The position numbers and the translations under genes are program-made. Under the pieces are notes generated by a model. It worked only from the letters and a program-made list of their open reading frames with translations. It ran no database searches and was not told the DNA's origin. Shown in pieces: positions 1 through 5,261 of a stretch of 9,972 bases of DNA; position 1 is the first letter of the stretch; each line of letters starts with the position of its first letter. Source of the stretch: Burkholderiales bacterium (GTDB taxonomy: Bacteria > Pseudomonadota > Gammaproteobacteria > Burkholderiales > SG8-39); contig CAKKSJ010000065.1 of NCBI GenBank assembly GCA_919902965.1, forward strand, positions 1 through 9,972, in the 5' to 3' direction.

Positions 1-1800
1 TTCGGCGTGGTATTCCTGATGTTCTCCATCGGCCTGGAATTCAGCCTGCCCAAGCTGTTCAATATGCGCCGTGTGGTGTTCGGATTGGGGATGGGGCAGG
101 TGCTGCTCACTGTTTTCGCGCCGACCGTGGCCGCCTGGTTGCTCGGCTTTCCCTGGCAGCTGGGTATTGCGCTGGGCGGGGTGCTCGCCATGTCCTCGAC
201 CGCGATCGTGATCAAACTCCTGGCCGAGCGTATGCAGCTCGAATCGGCGCATGGGCGCGAGATTATCGGCGTTCTGCTGTTCCAGGACCTGGCTGTGGTG
301 CCGCTGCTGATTCTGATCCCGGCGCTGGCGCAGCCGGCGGAGAATCTTGCGCCGGTGCTTGCGCTGGCGCTGGCCAAGGCCGCGGCGGTGCTGTTCCTGA
401 TTCTGTTCGCCGGGCAGAAGCTCATGCGCGGCTGGTTCCACATCGTGGCGCGGCGGCGCTCGCATGAATTGTTCGTGCTGAACGTGCTGCTGATCACTCT
501 CGGCCTCGCCTGGGCCACCGAGCTCGCGGGCCTGTCGCTTGCGCTGGGTGCTTTTCTCGCCGGTATGCTGATTTCGGAAACGGAATACCGGCACCAGGTG
601 GAGGAGGACATCAAGCCGTTCCGCGATCTGTTGCTTGGATTGTTCTTTGTCACCATGGGCATGCAACTGGATGTGTCCGTGGTGGTGGACAGGTTCGGAC
701 TGGTGATGCTGTTGTTCGCGCTTCCCGTGCTGTTCAAATTTGCGCTGATCGCAGCACTTTCGCGCCTGTTCGGTGCCGCGCCGGGCAATGCGCTGCGTAC
801 CGCACTGGCGCTGGCGCAGGCGGGCGAATTCGGTTTCGTGCTGCTGGCGCAGGCCGGTGGGGTAGGGCTGGTGGATCAAGCCCTGCTGCAGCCTGTCCTT
901 GCGGCCATGCTTTTGTCCATGCTGAGCGCGCCCTTTCTGATTCACTACAGCGACAAACTGGTGCTGCGCTTCGTTGCCTCGGAATGGATGCTGCGCTCGC
1001 TCCAACTGCACCAGATCGCGGTCTCAAGCATGGCGGCCGCCAAGCACGTGGTGCTGTGCGGTTATGGCCGCACCGGCCAAAACCTTACACGCTTTCTGGA
1101 ACAGGAGGGCATCAGTTACATCGCGCTCGATCTCGACCCGGAACGCGTGCGCGAGGCGGCGGCGGCCGGCGACTCGGTGGTGTACGGCGATGGCGCGCGG
1201 CGCGAAGCCTTGATCGCTGCGGGCCTGGCGCGCGCCAGCGCCCTGGTGATTTCGTTTCCGGACATACCTGCCGCGCTGAAAATCCTGCACCACGCGCATT
1301 CGATCAACCCGGCGCTGCCGGTGATCGTGCGCACCCTGGACGATGTGGACATGGAGCGCCTGCAGGAGGCCGGAGCCGCGGAAGTGGTGCCCGACACCTT
1401 CGAGTCCAGCCTGATGCTCGCCAGCCATGCGCTGGTGCTGATGGGGGTGCCGCTCACGCGGGTGGTGCGCAGCGTGCGCGCGGTGCGCGAGAACCGCTAC
1501 AGCCTGCTGCGCGGCTTTTTTCACGGCGAAGGCGACGCCGCGGCAGATGTGGCCGAGCACCGGCAGCCGCGCCTGCATTCGATCACGCTTACGGAGGGTG
1601 CTTACGCCGTGGGAAAAACCCTGGCCGAACTGGACTTGGCCGCGCTCGCCGCCAGCGTGACGCGGGTGCGCAGGCGCGGCATCCGCGCCAGCGAGCCGGC
1701 TCCCGAAACCCGCTTTGAGGCCGGCGATGTGTTGGTGGTGCTGGGCGAACTCGACGCGCTCGAAGCGGCGGAGATACGCCTGCTGCAGGGGACGAAATAA
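1..1800 (+). CDS. Kef/YbaL-type CPA2 monovalent cation:proton antiporter, 5'-truncated by window edge
   Basis: Inner-membrane antiporter of the CPA2 family (KefB/KefC/YbaL relatives), expected to exchange K+ or Na+ for protons under control of a cytoplasmic nucleotide-binding domain. 599 residues are visible and the frame is open at base 1, so the true start lies upstream; the GTG at 7 is internal. Residues 1 to about 325 are hydrophobic exchanger helices with family motifs: FSIGLEFSLP near the start, FQDLAVVPLL near residue 95, FFVTMGMQLD near 215 and AQAGEFGFVLL near 275. An RCK_N (TrkA-N) domain begins near residue 348 with the dinucleotide-binding loop GYGRTG at 354-359 and an acidic patch (LDLDPE) at the end of the second strand. 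An RCK_C (TrkA-C) domain occupies about 525-599. KefB/KefC usually lack RCK_C, so a YbaL-like protein is the closer guess. Its last about 60 codons recur in degraded form at 4318-4396 and 5262-5367. Confidence 0.93.
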   Translation, partial: FGVVFLMFSIGLEFSLPKLFNMRRVVFGLGMGQVLLTVFAPTVAAWLLGFPWQLGIALGGVLAMSSTAIVIKLLAERMQLESAHGREIIGVLLFQDLAVVPLLILIPALAQPAENLAPVLALALAKAAAVLFLILFAGQKLMRGWFHIVARRRSHELFVLNVLLITLGLAWATELAGLSLALGAFLAGMLISETEYRHQVEEDIKPFRDLLLGLFFVTMGMQLDVSVVVDRFGLVMLLFALPVLFKFALIAALSRLFGAAPGNALRTALALAQAGEFGFVLLAQAGGVGLVDQALLQPVLAAMLLSMLSAPFLIHYSDKLVLRFVASEWMLRSLQLHQIAVSSMAAAKHVVLCGYGRTGQNLTRFLEQEGISYIALDLDPERVREAAAAGDSVVYGDGARREALIAAGLARASALVISFPDIPAALKILHHAHSINPALPVIVRTLDDVDMERLQEAGAAEVVPDTFESSLMLASHALVLMGVPLTRVVRSVRAVRENRYSLLRGFFHGEGDAAADVAEHRQPRLHSITLTEGAYAVGKTLAELDLAALAASVTRVRRRGIRASEPAPETRFEAGDVLVVLGELDALEAAEIRLLQGTK

Positions 1801-2022
1801 AGAACCCGCCTCTCGTGGGCAGGCGTTAATCAAGTTACCGTGTTGACGATTTGATTGAGACCTGCGCCCCGCGAGGGAAAGCGGACCCCTTTTCTTACCG
1901 ACGATTTTTTCCAACAAAGGTCTTACCCGGCGGCGGATCCAAATGGGGATTTGGCGTTACTTGTCCGCATGTTCTATCGTGAAGTACGTTGCAGTTTAAC
2001 GGCGGTATGTATATTTAACTAA
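1801..2022. other. Intergenic region between antiporter and HipA-like gene
   Basis: No gene is supported here; an antisense frame through it is a shadow of the antiporter. There is no convincing terminator after the antiporter: CGCCT/AGGCG just after the stop can pair, but no T-run follows. A small perfect hairpin CCAAAT-GGGG-ATTTGG lies at 1939-1954. Base composition changes from GC-rich to clearly AT-rich from about 1990, where the hipA promoter region begins; this fits a junction with transferred DNA. Confidence 0.5.
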
Positions 2023-2051
2023 TTGACTATACGTATGTTTACTAGTATATT
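2023..2051 (+). promoter_or_regulatory. Sigma70-type promoter of the HipA-like gene
   Basis: A -35 TTGACT at 2023-2028 and a -10 TATATT at 2046-2051 are separated by exactly 17 bp in an AT-rich stretch. The spacer contains the palindrome ATACGTAT. Predicted transcription start is near 2058. This places the upstream TTG codon at 2051 inside the -10 box, so it argues for the GTG at 2087 as the translational start. Confidence 0.65.
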
Positions 2052-2053
2052 TG

Positions 2054-2072
2054 GTTGCATATTATGTTGCAT
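2054..2072. repeat. Direct repeat GTTGCAT x2 at the hipA transcription start, candidate operator
   Basis: GTTGCAT occurs at 2054-2060 and 2066-2072, a 12-bp spacing that is close to one helical turn, directly over the predicted transcription start. The position suits a repressor site, possibly bound by the N-terminal helix-turn-helix of the HipA-like protein. Binding is inferred. Confidence 0.35.
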
Positions 2073-2086
2073 TATTCGAGCCTGCC

Positions 2087-3454
2087 GTGACCAAACTCAG
2101 AGCCGATGACCTGATCCGGATACTGCGGCAGCACCCTCGAGCGGGAAGCGCGGAACTGTGCGCGCGACTCAAGGGCATCAGCCGAGCCACGCTGACGCGC
2201 GCGCTGAAGACGCTCGGGGATGCCGTGATTACCGGCGGAGAATCACGCCGTACCCGGTATGCCTTGCGCCGGCCGCTTCGAGGGAGCGCCGCACCCATTC
2301 CGCTCCATCGCATTGATGAACACGGGCAGGGACACGAAATCGGGGAGCTGTCGTTAACTTATCCCGAAGGCTCCCTCCTGTCATTCCGGGAAACCTTTCC
2401 CTGGCCGCTGGACAGAGGTATGTCGGACGGCTGGTTTCACGGTTTGCCCTACACCCTGCTCGACATGCGCCCGCAGGGATTTCTCGGGCGGAACTTCGCC
2501 CACGCTCGCGCCCTCGACCTGGGGGTCTCGGATAAGCCTGACGACTGGCCGGATGACGATATCGTCCACGTCTTGGCGACGACAGGCTATGACCAAGCAG
2601 GTGACCTGATTCTCGGGGAGGCAGCCTATCGTCGCTTTCTCGATTATCGCCGGATCGGCGCAGACCGCTTCCTTGCGGAATCTGCGGTTGAAGCAAGCTA
2701 CCTTCAGTCAGCTGAAGCGGCTATGAGGCATGGCGACGCCGGTTCATCTGCCGGCGGCGAATTTCCAAAGTTCACAGCCAGCCGTCACCTCAGTGGAAAA
2801 AAAATCGATGTCATCGTCAAATTTTCCGGAGTGGATGACTCCGCTGCGGTACGCCGGTGGTCGGACCTGCTGGTTTGCGAGCATCTTGCTTCCCTGACCA
2901 TGCCTCGGGTATTGCAAGTGCCGTCTGCCGAATCCGCAATTTATCAGTATGGCGGGAGAACATTTCTAGAGGTCGTGCGCTTCGACCGCCACGGCGATTT
3001 CGGCCGCTCGCCCGTTTGCACGCTCGGCAGCCTTAACGCAGCCTTGATTGGCAGCGCTGGCGGCAATTGGCCAAATGCGGTGCGCGTGCTTCAAGCGGCA
3101 GGCTGGCTCTCCGAATCAGACACGGTCGCTCTGATTTGGTGGTTTGGGAAGCTTATCGGAAATACCGATATGCATGACGGCAATCTTGCGTTCCGTCCGG
3201 GCCTGGCGCTCGCTCCTGCATACGACATGTTGCCAATGGCGTATGCGCCGATGCGCGGTGGAGAACTGCCGAACAGGGAATTTTCACCCGACCTTCCATT
3301 GCCGGCCGAGGCGCCTATATGGATTGAGGCCGCCGTAGCCGCGGTTTATTTTTGGAACACCTGCGCCGAGGACACACGAATCAGCGCTGACTTTCGCAGA
3401 ATCTGCGACGATAACGGGCGAAATATGGCGACTTTAGTCTCACGAATGCAATGA
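2087..3454 (+). CDS. yjjJ: HipA-family Ser/Thr kinase toxin, YjjJ-like with N-terminal HTH
   Basis: A HipA-type protein kinase with its own DNA-binding domain. The family phosphorylates cytosolic targets (glutamyl-tRNA synthetase for HipA) and causes growth arrest; this protein's target is unknown. From the GTG at 2087 it has 455 residues. About 5-60 form a winged helix-turn-helix (SAELCARLKGISRATLTRAL), followed by a HipA N-terminal region and a HipA_C kinase domain. Visible motifs are the SSAGGEFPKF loop at about 220-229 (counterpart of the HipA autophosphorylation loop), VIVKFSG with the ATP-binding Lys near 245, VRFDR near 298-301, the catalytic GNTDMHDGN at 358-366 (Asp361, Asn366) and the metal-binding YDMLP near Asp380. 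The kinase core therefore looks intact. No separate HipB gene is present, as is usual for YjjJ proteins. The TTG at 2051 is an alternative start but sits in the -10 box; the SD before the GTG is weak (CGAG). Confidence 0.85.
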   Translation: MTKLRADDLIRILRQHPRAGSAELCARLKGISRATLTRALKTLGDAVITGGESRRTRYALRRPLRGSAAPIPLHRIDEHGQGHEIGELSLTYPEGSLLSFRETFPWPLDRGMSDGWFHGLPYTLLDMRPQGFLGRNFAHARALDLGVSDKPDDWPDDDIVHVLATTGYDQAGDLILGEAAYRRFLDYRRIGADRFLAESAVEASYLQSAEAAMRHGDAGSSAGGEFPKFTASRHLSGKKIDVIVKFSGVDDSAAVRRWSDLLVCEHLASLTMPRVLQVPSAESAIYQYGGRTFLEVVRFDRHGDFGRSPVCTLGSLNAALIGSAGGNWPNAVRVLQAAGWLSESDTVALIWWFGKLIGNTDMHDGNLAFRPGLALAPAYDMLPMAYAPMRGGELPNREFSPDLPLPAEAPIWIEAAVAAVYFWNTCAEDTRISADFRRICDDNGRNMATLVSRMQ

Positions 3455-3501
3455 GTTTTTCCACGCAGGTTTCAGTCTGCTCGACTCCCGGACATTCACC
3501 T

Positions 3502-3528
3502 GTGCTTGTATTCGAATCGTCATACCGC
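3502..3528. repeat. 27-bp imperfect direct repeat, copy 1
   Basis: This segment starts GTGCTTG and ends GAATCGTCATACCGC. It matches 4398-4424 at 25 of 27 positions. It lies just beyond the 3' end of the minus-strand fitA-like gene, whereas copy 2 overlaps the stop codon of the higA-like gene. Confidence 0.8.
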
Positions 3529-3553
3529 TCAAGCGACCGGGATTCCGAAGTGC

Positions 3554-3799
3554 TCAATCTTTCGGCACGGCGGACAAGCGTGCCGCGCGGCGCTTCGGAA
3601 TCGGCAGGTCTTCCGCCTTGAGGCCGGCGAAACGCTGATGAACCCGTTGCGCGAAACCGGTGCCGGCGGGCTGCGCCTGTACCGCCCGGCGCAGGATGTC
3701 GCGCGCCTCCTGCTCCATGGAGCAACCGTGGCGGGCCGCTTGCTGGCGCAGCAGGCTCTTGAGTTCATCGTCAAGATTGCGGATCGTCAGATTGGCCAT
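3554..3799 (-). CDS. fitA: FitA-like ribbon-helix-helix antitoxin, without a toxin partner
   Basis: An 81-residue DNA-binding antitoxin of the FitA (Arc/MetJ-like) family. The N-terminus MANLTIRNLDDELKSLL followed by HGCSMEQEARDILRRAV is the standard FitA ribbon-helix-helix: strand residues 2-7, then two helices ending near 40. The tail (about 45-81) is where FitA proteins contact their PIN-domain toxin FitB; here it reads GLKAEDLPIPKRRAARLSA and then ends in an atypical VPKD. fitB normally overlaps or directly follows fitA. In the 99 bp between this stop codon and the converging hipA stop no PIN start or acidic motif is seen in any minus frame, so this is an orphan. Start: ATG at 3799 with GGGGTG about 7 nt upstream. 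Operator half-sites lie 21-44 bp upstream. It may be a relic or a cross-acting antitoxin. Confidence 0.8.
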   Translation of the reverse strand: MANLTIRNLDDELKSLLRQQAARHGCSMEQEARDILRRAVQAQPAGTGFAQRVHQRFAGLKAEDLPIPKRRAARLSAVPKD

Positions 3800-3818
3800 G
3801 AATTCACCCCGGGTGATT

Positions 3819-3843
3819 GCAATGCCTGCATTGTCTGCATTGC
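3819..3843. promoter_or_regulatory. Candidate FitA operator: three CAATGC/GCATTG half-sites
   Basis: CAATGC at 3820-3825 and GCATTG at 3828-3833 form a perfect inverted repeat with a 2-bp gap. A further GCATTG lies at 3837-3842, 9 bp on, so GCAATGC (3819-3825) and GCATTGC (3837-3843) also pair. Short palindromic arrays just upstream of the antitoxin gene are typical of autoregulated ribbon-helix-helix antitoxins. The array overlaps a candidate minus-strand -10 (GACAAT, 3835-3830). Confidence 0.6.
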
Positions 3844-3858
3844 GACCGGATCCAGCAA
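3830..3858 (-). promoter_or_regulatory. Weak promoter candidate for the fitA-like gene
   Basis: On the minus strand, TTGCTG (3858-3853) and GACAAT (3835-3830) are 17 bp apart. Matches to consensus are modest (3/6 and 4/6), but the -10 lies within the half-site array, as expected for an autorepressed promoter. Confidence 0.35.
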
Positions 3859-3957
3859 GGCGGATTGGGCAGCAGGATTCGCGTGGTCGCGGTCCCGCCT
3901 GATTGAATTCCGGCTCAACGCCAACTGCGGTTCTATTGCGGCCCGGCAGCCGGTCAC

Positions 3958-4245
3958 TTATGCAGCTTCCGTTTCGATCAGGCTCGATCGGGCCGAGCGT
4001 TTGCTGCCTTGCGGGGCGAGTTTCTTGATCTGGCGCACCTGGGCTGCGGTCAGGGGGCCATCATCCTGCTCGTACTGGGGCAAGACCCTGACCGCGAGTT
4101 CGTGCAATGCCTGGTGGATAGCCTGGGTTTCATCTACGCCCAGTTGGGCGGCCAGGCGTTTTGCGGTCTCGCGGCTTACGCCGGTTGCGCTGTCCGTGGC
4201 GCGGTAGCGAAAAGCGATCTGGTTGTTGTGCTTGCGGGCGCTCAT
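3958..4245 (-). CDS. Small antitoxin-like protein, possibly ribbon-helix-helix; partner not seen
   Basis: A 95-residue protein from the ATG at 4245, preceded by AAGGA at good SD spacing; the frame extends further upstream but only through the antiporter remnant and beyond. The family is not recognised with certainty. It has a basic N-terminus, a segment VSRETAKRLAAQLGVDETQAIHQALHEL split here as VSRETAKRLAAQLGVDETQA and IHQALHEL (residues about 23-50) that resembles the two helices of a ribbon-helix-helix fold, an acidic linker (EQDDGPLTAAQV, about 59-70) and a basic C-terminal tail ending SSLIETEAA. Antitoxins commonly have this plan: DNA-binding front, toxin-binding tail. A near-perfect 19-bp palindrome lies 21 bp upstream of the start, supporting autoregulation. 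No toxin gene follows: the next 155 bp to the fitA-like gene hold only a spurious frame. Confidence 0.6.
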   Translation of the reverse strand: MSARKHNNQIAFRYRATDSATGVSRETAKRLAAQLGVDETQAIHQALHELAVRVLPQYEQDDGPLTAAQVRQIKKLAPQGSKRSARSSLIETEAA

Positions 4246-4265
4246 AGCGATTCCTTGTTCCCATT

Positions 4266-4284
4266 GGATATCTTGAAGATGTCC
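4266..4284. promoter_or_regulatory. 19-bp palindromic operator upstream of the 95-aa gene
   Basis: GGATATCTT-G-AAGATGTCC has two 9-bp arms around one central base, with a single mismatched pair. It lies 21 bp upstream of the start codon and overlaps the predicted -10. The length and geometry match those of the HigBA-like operator at 5077-5095, although the base sequence differs. Confidence 0.6.
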
Positions 4285-4304
4285 TAATGATGCGAGATCG
4301 TCAA
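4276..4304 (-). promoter_or_regulatory. Promoter candidate for the 95-aa gene
   Basis: On the minus strand TTGACG (4304-4299) is followed after 17 bp by CATCTT (4281-4276). The -35 is good (5/6) and the -10 weak (3/6). The -10 sits inside the palindrome, so occupancy of the palindrome would block transcription. Confidence 0.4.
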
Positions 4305-4317
4305 TCCTTGCCTTAGG

Positions 4318-4396
4318 CCGAGGCTGGCCGAGCAGCATCTCGCGGCGCTGGTCGCCGAGGTGACGCGGGTGCGCCGCAGACGCGCCGGGGTTCAGC
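4318..4396 (+). pseudogene. Antiporter RCK_C remnant, left piece
   Basis: From the CTG at 4324 the frame reads LAEQHLAALVAEVTRVRRRR, against LAELDLAALAASVTRVRRRG in the intact antiporter (bases 1621-1680). By-eye nucleotide identity over these 60 bases is about 72%. Similarity is unclear before about 4318 and stops at the CAG codon 4393-4395. The piece has no start codon and no domain of its own. Its continuation in the same frame is found at 5263-5367, after the HigBA-like segment. Confidence 0.72.
4392..4396. repeat. TCAGC, possible target-site duplication (left)
   Basis: TCAGC at 4392-4396 is repeated at 5262-5266, exactly where homology to the antiporter gene stops and resumes. A 5-bp match can arise by chance, so this is suggestive only. 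Confidence 0.35.
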
Positions 4397-4397
4397 G

Positions 4398-4424
4398 GTG
4401 CTTGCATTTGAATCGTCATACCGC
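4398..4424. repeat. 27-bp imperfect direct repeat, copy 2
   Basis: Matches 3502-3528 at 25 of 27 positions. This copy begins right at the left boundary of the inserted segment and overlaps the stop codon of the higA-like gene. In this copy GCGGT (4396-4400) and ACCGC (4420-4424) can pair around it; copy 1 lacks the left arm. Confidence 0.8.
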
Positions 4425-4727
4425 GGCCAGGCGCTTGACCGTATCCGGGTAACGCGCGACGAGGCGGATCAGCAGCGCTGCCTGGGCGTTCGGCTTGGCG
4501 CGGCCTTGCTCCCAATTTTCCAGCGTGCGCTCGTTGGCGCGCAGGTAGCGCGCGAACACTGCCCGCGACAATTTCAAGCTCTGCCGGATGCTCACGAGTT
4601 CCTTCGCGGTCACTGCGGCTGCCGGCTTTCTTTTGACCGCATGAGTGCGCAGGGTGATCTTGCCCTCGCGCTCGGCCTTGAGCGCATCGAAACCCTCGGT
4701 CAGCTCAGAAAATACATTGCGTTTCAT
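4416..4727 (-). CDS. HigA/NadS-like helix-turn-helix antitoxin
   Basis: A 103-residue XRE-type HTH antitoxin, second gene of a toxin-first TA operon. It should neutralise the RelE/HigB-like toxin encoded upstream and repress the operon. After a helical N-terminus (MKRNVFSELTEGFDALKAER) and a basic linker, the HTH covers about residues 41-90: AKELVSIRQSLKLSRAVFAR is followed by YLRANERTLENWEQGRAKPN, with the TLENWEQG recognition-helix signature of this family. The ATG at 4727 has AAGGAG 6 nt upstream and overlaps the toxin stop codon by 4 bp (ATGA), indicating translational coupling. The stop lies in the 27-bp repeat at the edge of the inserted segment. The longer frame upstream runs antisense-like through the toxin gene and is not used. 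Confidence 0.87.
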   Translation of the reverse strand: MKRNVFSELTEGFDALKAEREGKITLRTHAVKRKPAAAVTAKELVSIRQSLKLSRAVFARYLRANERTLENWEQGRAKPNAQAALLIRLVARYPDTVKRLAAV

Positions 4728-5068
4728 GCCTTTCTCCTTGCGCTCAGTTCCCGTTTCAACATGTCCTTCAATGCGGCGCGTTCCTTGGCGCTCAAATCGT
4801 CGATCGTGTCCTTGTCGTAGAGCGTGTAGAGCCAGAACTGATCCCCCGCGCTCCACCAGAAGTAGATAACGCGAATGCCGCCGCGTTTGCCCTTACCGCG
4901 CCGTACATCTGCGTGGCGCACCTTGCGCAGTCCACCCGTGCCCTCAATCACGTCGCCTGCTTCCGGGTTCTCCAGCAAGGTGCTCTGCAAGGCCCGGAAT
5001 CCCTCATCGTCCAAATAGTCCGCGCGGTGGCGAGCAAAGGCGGGCAACTCGATGAATAAGGCTTTCAT
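4724..5068 (-). CDS. RelE/HigB-like toxin of type II TA system
   Basis: A 114-residue protein of the RelE/ParE superfamily, HigB2 type, whose characterised members are ribosome-dependent mRNA endonucleases. It has the family layout: MKALFIELPAFARH start, DDEGFRALQSTLLENPEAGD, then GTGGLRKVRHAD, a basic GKGKRGGIRVIYFWW core strand (residues about 58-72), a YTLYDKD strand and a C-terminal helix (LSAKERAALKDMLKREL). The conserved Lys/Arg-rich GKGKRGG-R-IYF stretch is intact and the length is normal, so it looks functional. It is first in the operon and its TGA overlaps the antitoxin ATG. No SD is visible before the ATG at 5068, and a perfect TATAAT lies just upstream, so translation may be leaderless. 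The palindrome at 5077-5095 probably serves as operator. Confidence 0.87.
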   Translation of the reverse strand: MKALFIELPAFARHRADYLDDEGFRALQSTLLENPEAGDVIEGTGGLRKVRHADVRRGKGKRGGIRVIYFWWSAGDQFWLYTLYDKDTIDDLSAKERAALKDMLKRELSARRKA

Positions 5069-5074
5069 CGGTTA

Positions 5075-5080
5075 ATTATA
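5075..5080 (-). promoter_or_regulatory. -10 box TATAAT of the HigBA-like operon
   Basis: A perfect TATAAT on the minus strand (5080-5075) overlaps the palindromic operator. A 17-bp-spaced -35 would be CTGCGA (3/6). The expected transcription start falls at about 5068, the A of the toxin start codon. Confidence 0.55.
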
Positions 5081-5095
5081 CGCAACTTGCGTATA
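5077..5095. promoter_or_regulatory. Perfect palindromic operator of the HigBA-like operon
   Basis: TATACGCAA-C-TTGCGTATA: two perfect 9-bp arms around one base, 8 bp upstream of the toxin start and overlapping the -10. This is the expected position and form for binding of a dimeric HTH antitoxin. Confidence 0.8.
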
Positions 5096-5148
5096 TCTCG
5101 CAGGATGATTTGCCTCGTCGTTTGCTGCCCGCGGACTGGACCTGCCGA

Positions 5149-5196
5149 CCGGTTTGGTCCTAATTCACAGCAAACCGGCCGCGGCCAACCTTGGCC
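5149..5196. repeat. Cluster of nested perfect inverted repeats
   Basis: CCGGTTTG (5149-5156) pairs perfectly with CAAACCGG (5171-5178) around 14 nt. Directly adjoining are the palindrome GGCCGCGGCC (5177-5186) and GGCCAA-CC-TTGGCC (5183-5196). All lie in the noncoding right part of the inserted segment. No T-run follows on either side, so it does not look like a standard terminator. A recombination or structured-DNA role is possible but unproven. Confidence 0.55.
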
Positions 5197-5261
5197 AATG
5201 CAAAAGCGCGAGATGGCGTGCGGTTATCCCTCGTTCTCTGGTGGTGCTGCATCTGTGTGGG

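Noticed and set aside
1803..1830. Rho-independent terminator after the antiporter
   Set aside because: Only a 5-bp CGCCT/AGGCG pairing with a 9-nt loop and no T-run on the plus strand.
1024..1917. Long minus-strand open frame (297 codons) across the antiporter
   Set aside because: It is antisense to clear RCK coding sequence; GC-rich codon bias keeps it open. Its resemblance to a minus frame at 5224-5715 only reflects the duplicated antiporter end.
2051..2086. TTG start at 2051 for the HipA-like gene
   Set aside because: The TTG overlaps the -10 box of a strong promoter and precedes the predicted transcription start; the added 12 residues do not look like part of the HTH domain.
3455..3553. 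Possible FitB toxin or third antiporter remnant downstream of fitA
   Set aside because: No minus frame shows a PIN-type start or acidic residues. CTCCCGGAC resembles part of the antiporter end only over about 10 bases, which is within chance.
3787..3957. 56-codon minus frame with a GTG directly after the 95-aa gene stop, a possible toxin partner
   Set aside because: No recognisable toxin motif or SD; it runs through the fitA operator array and ends inside fitA.
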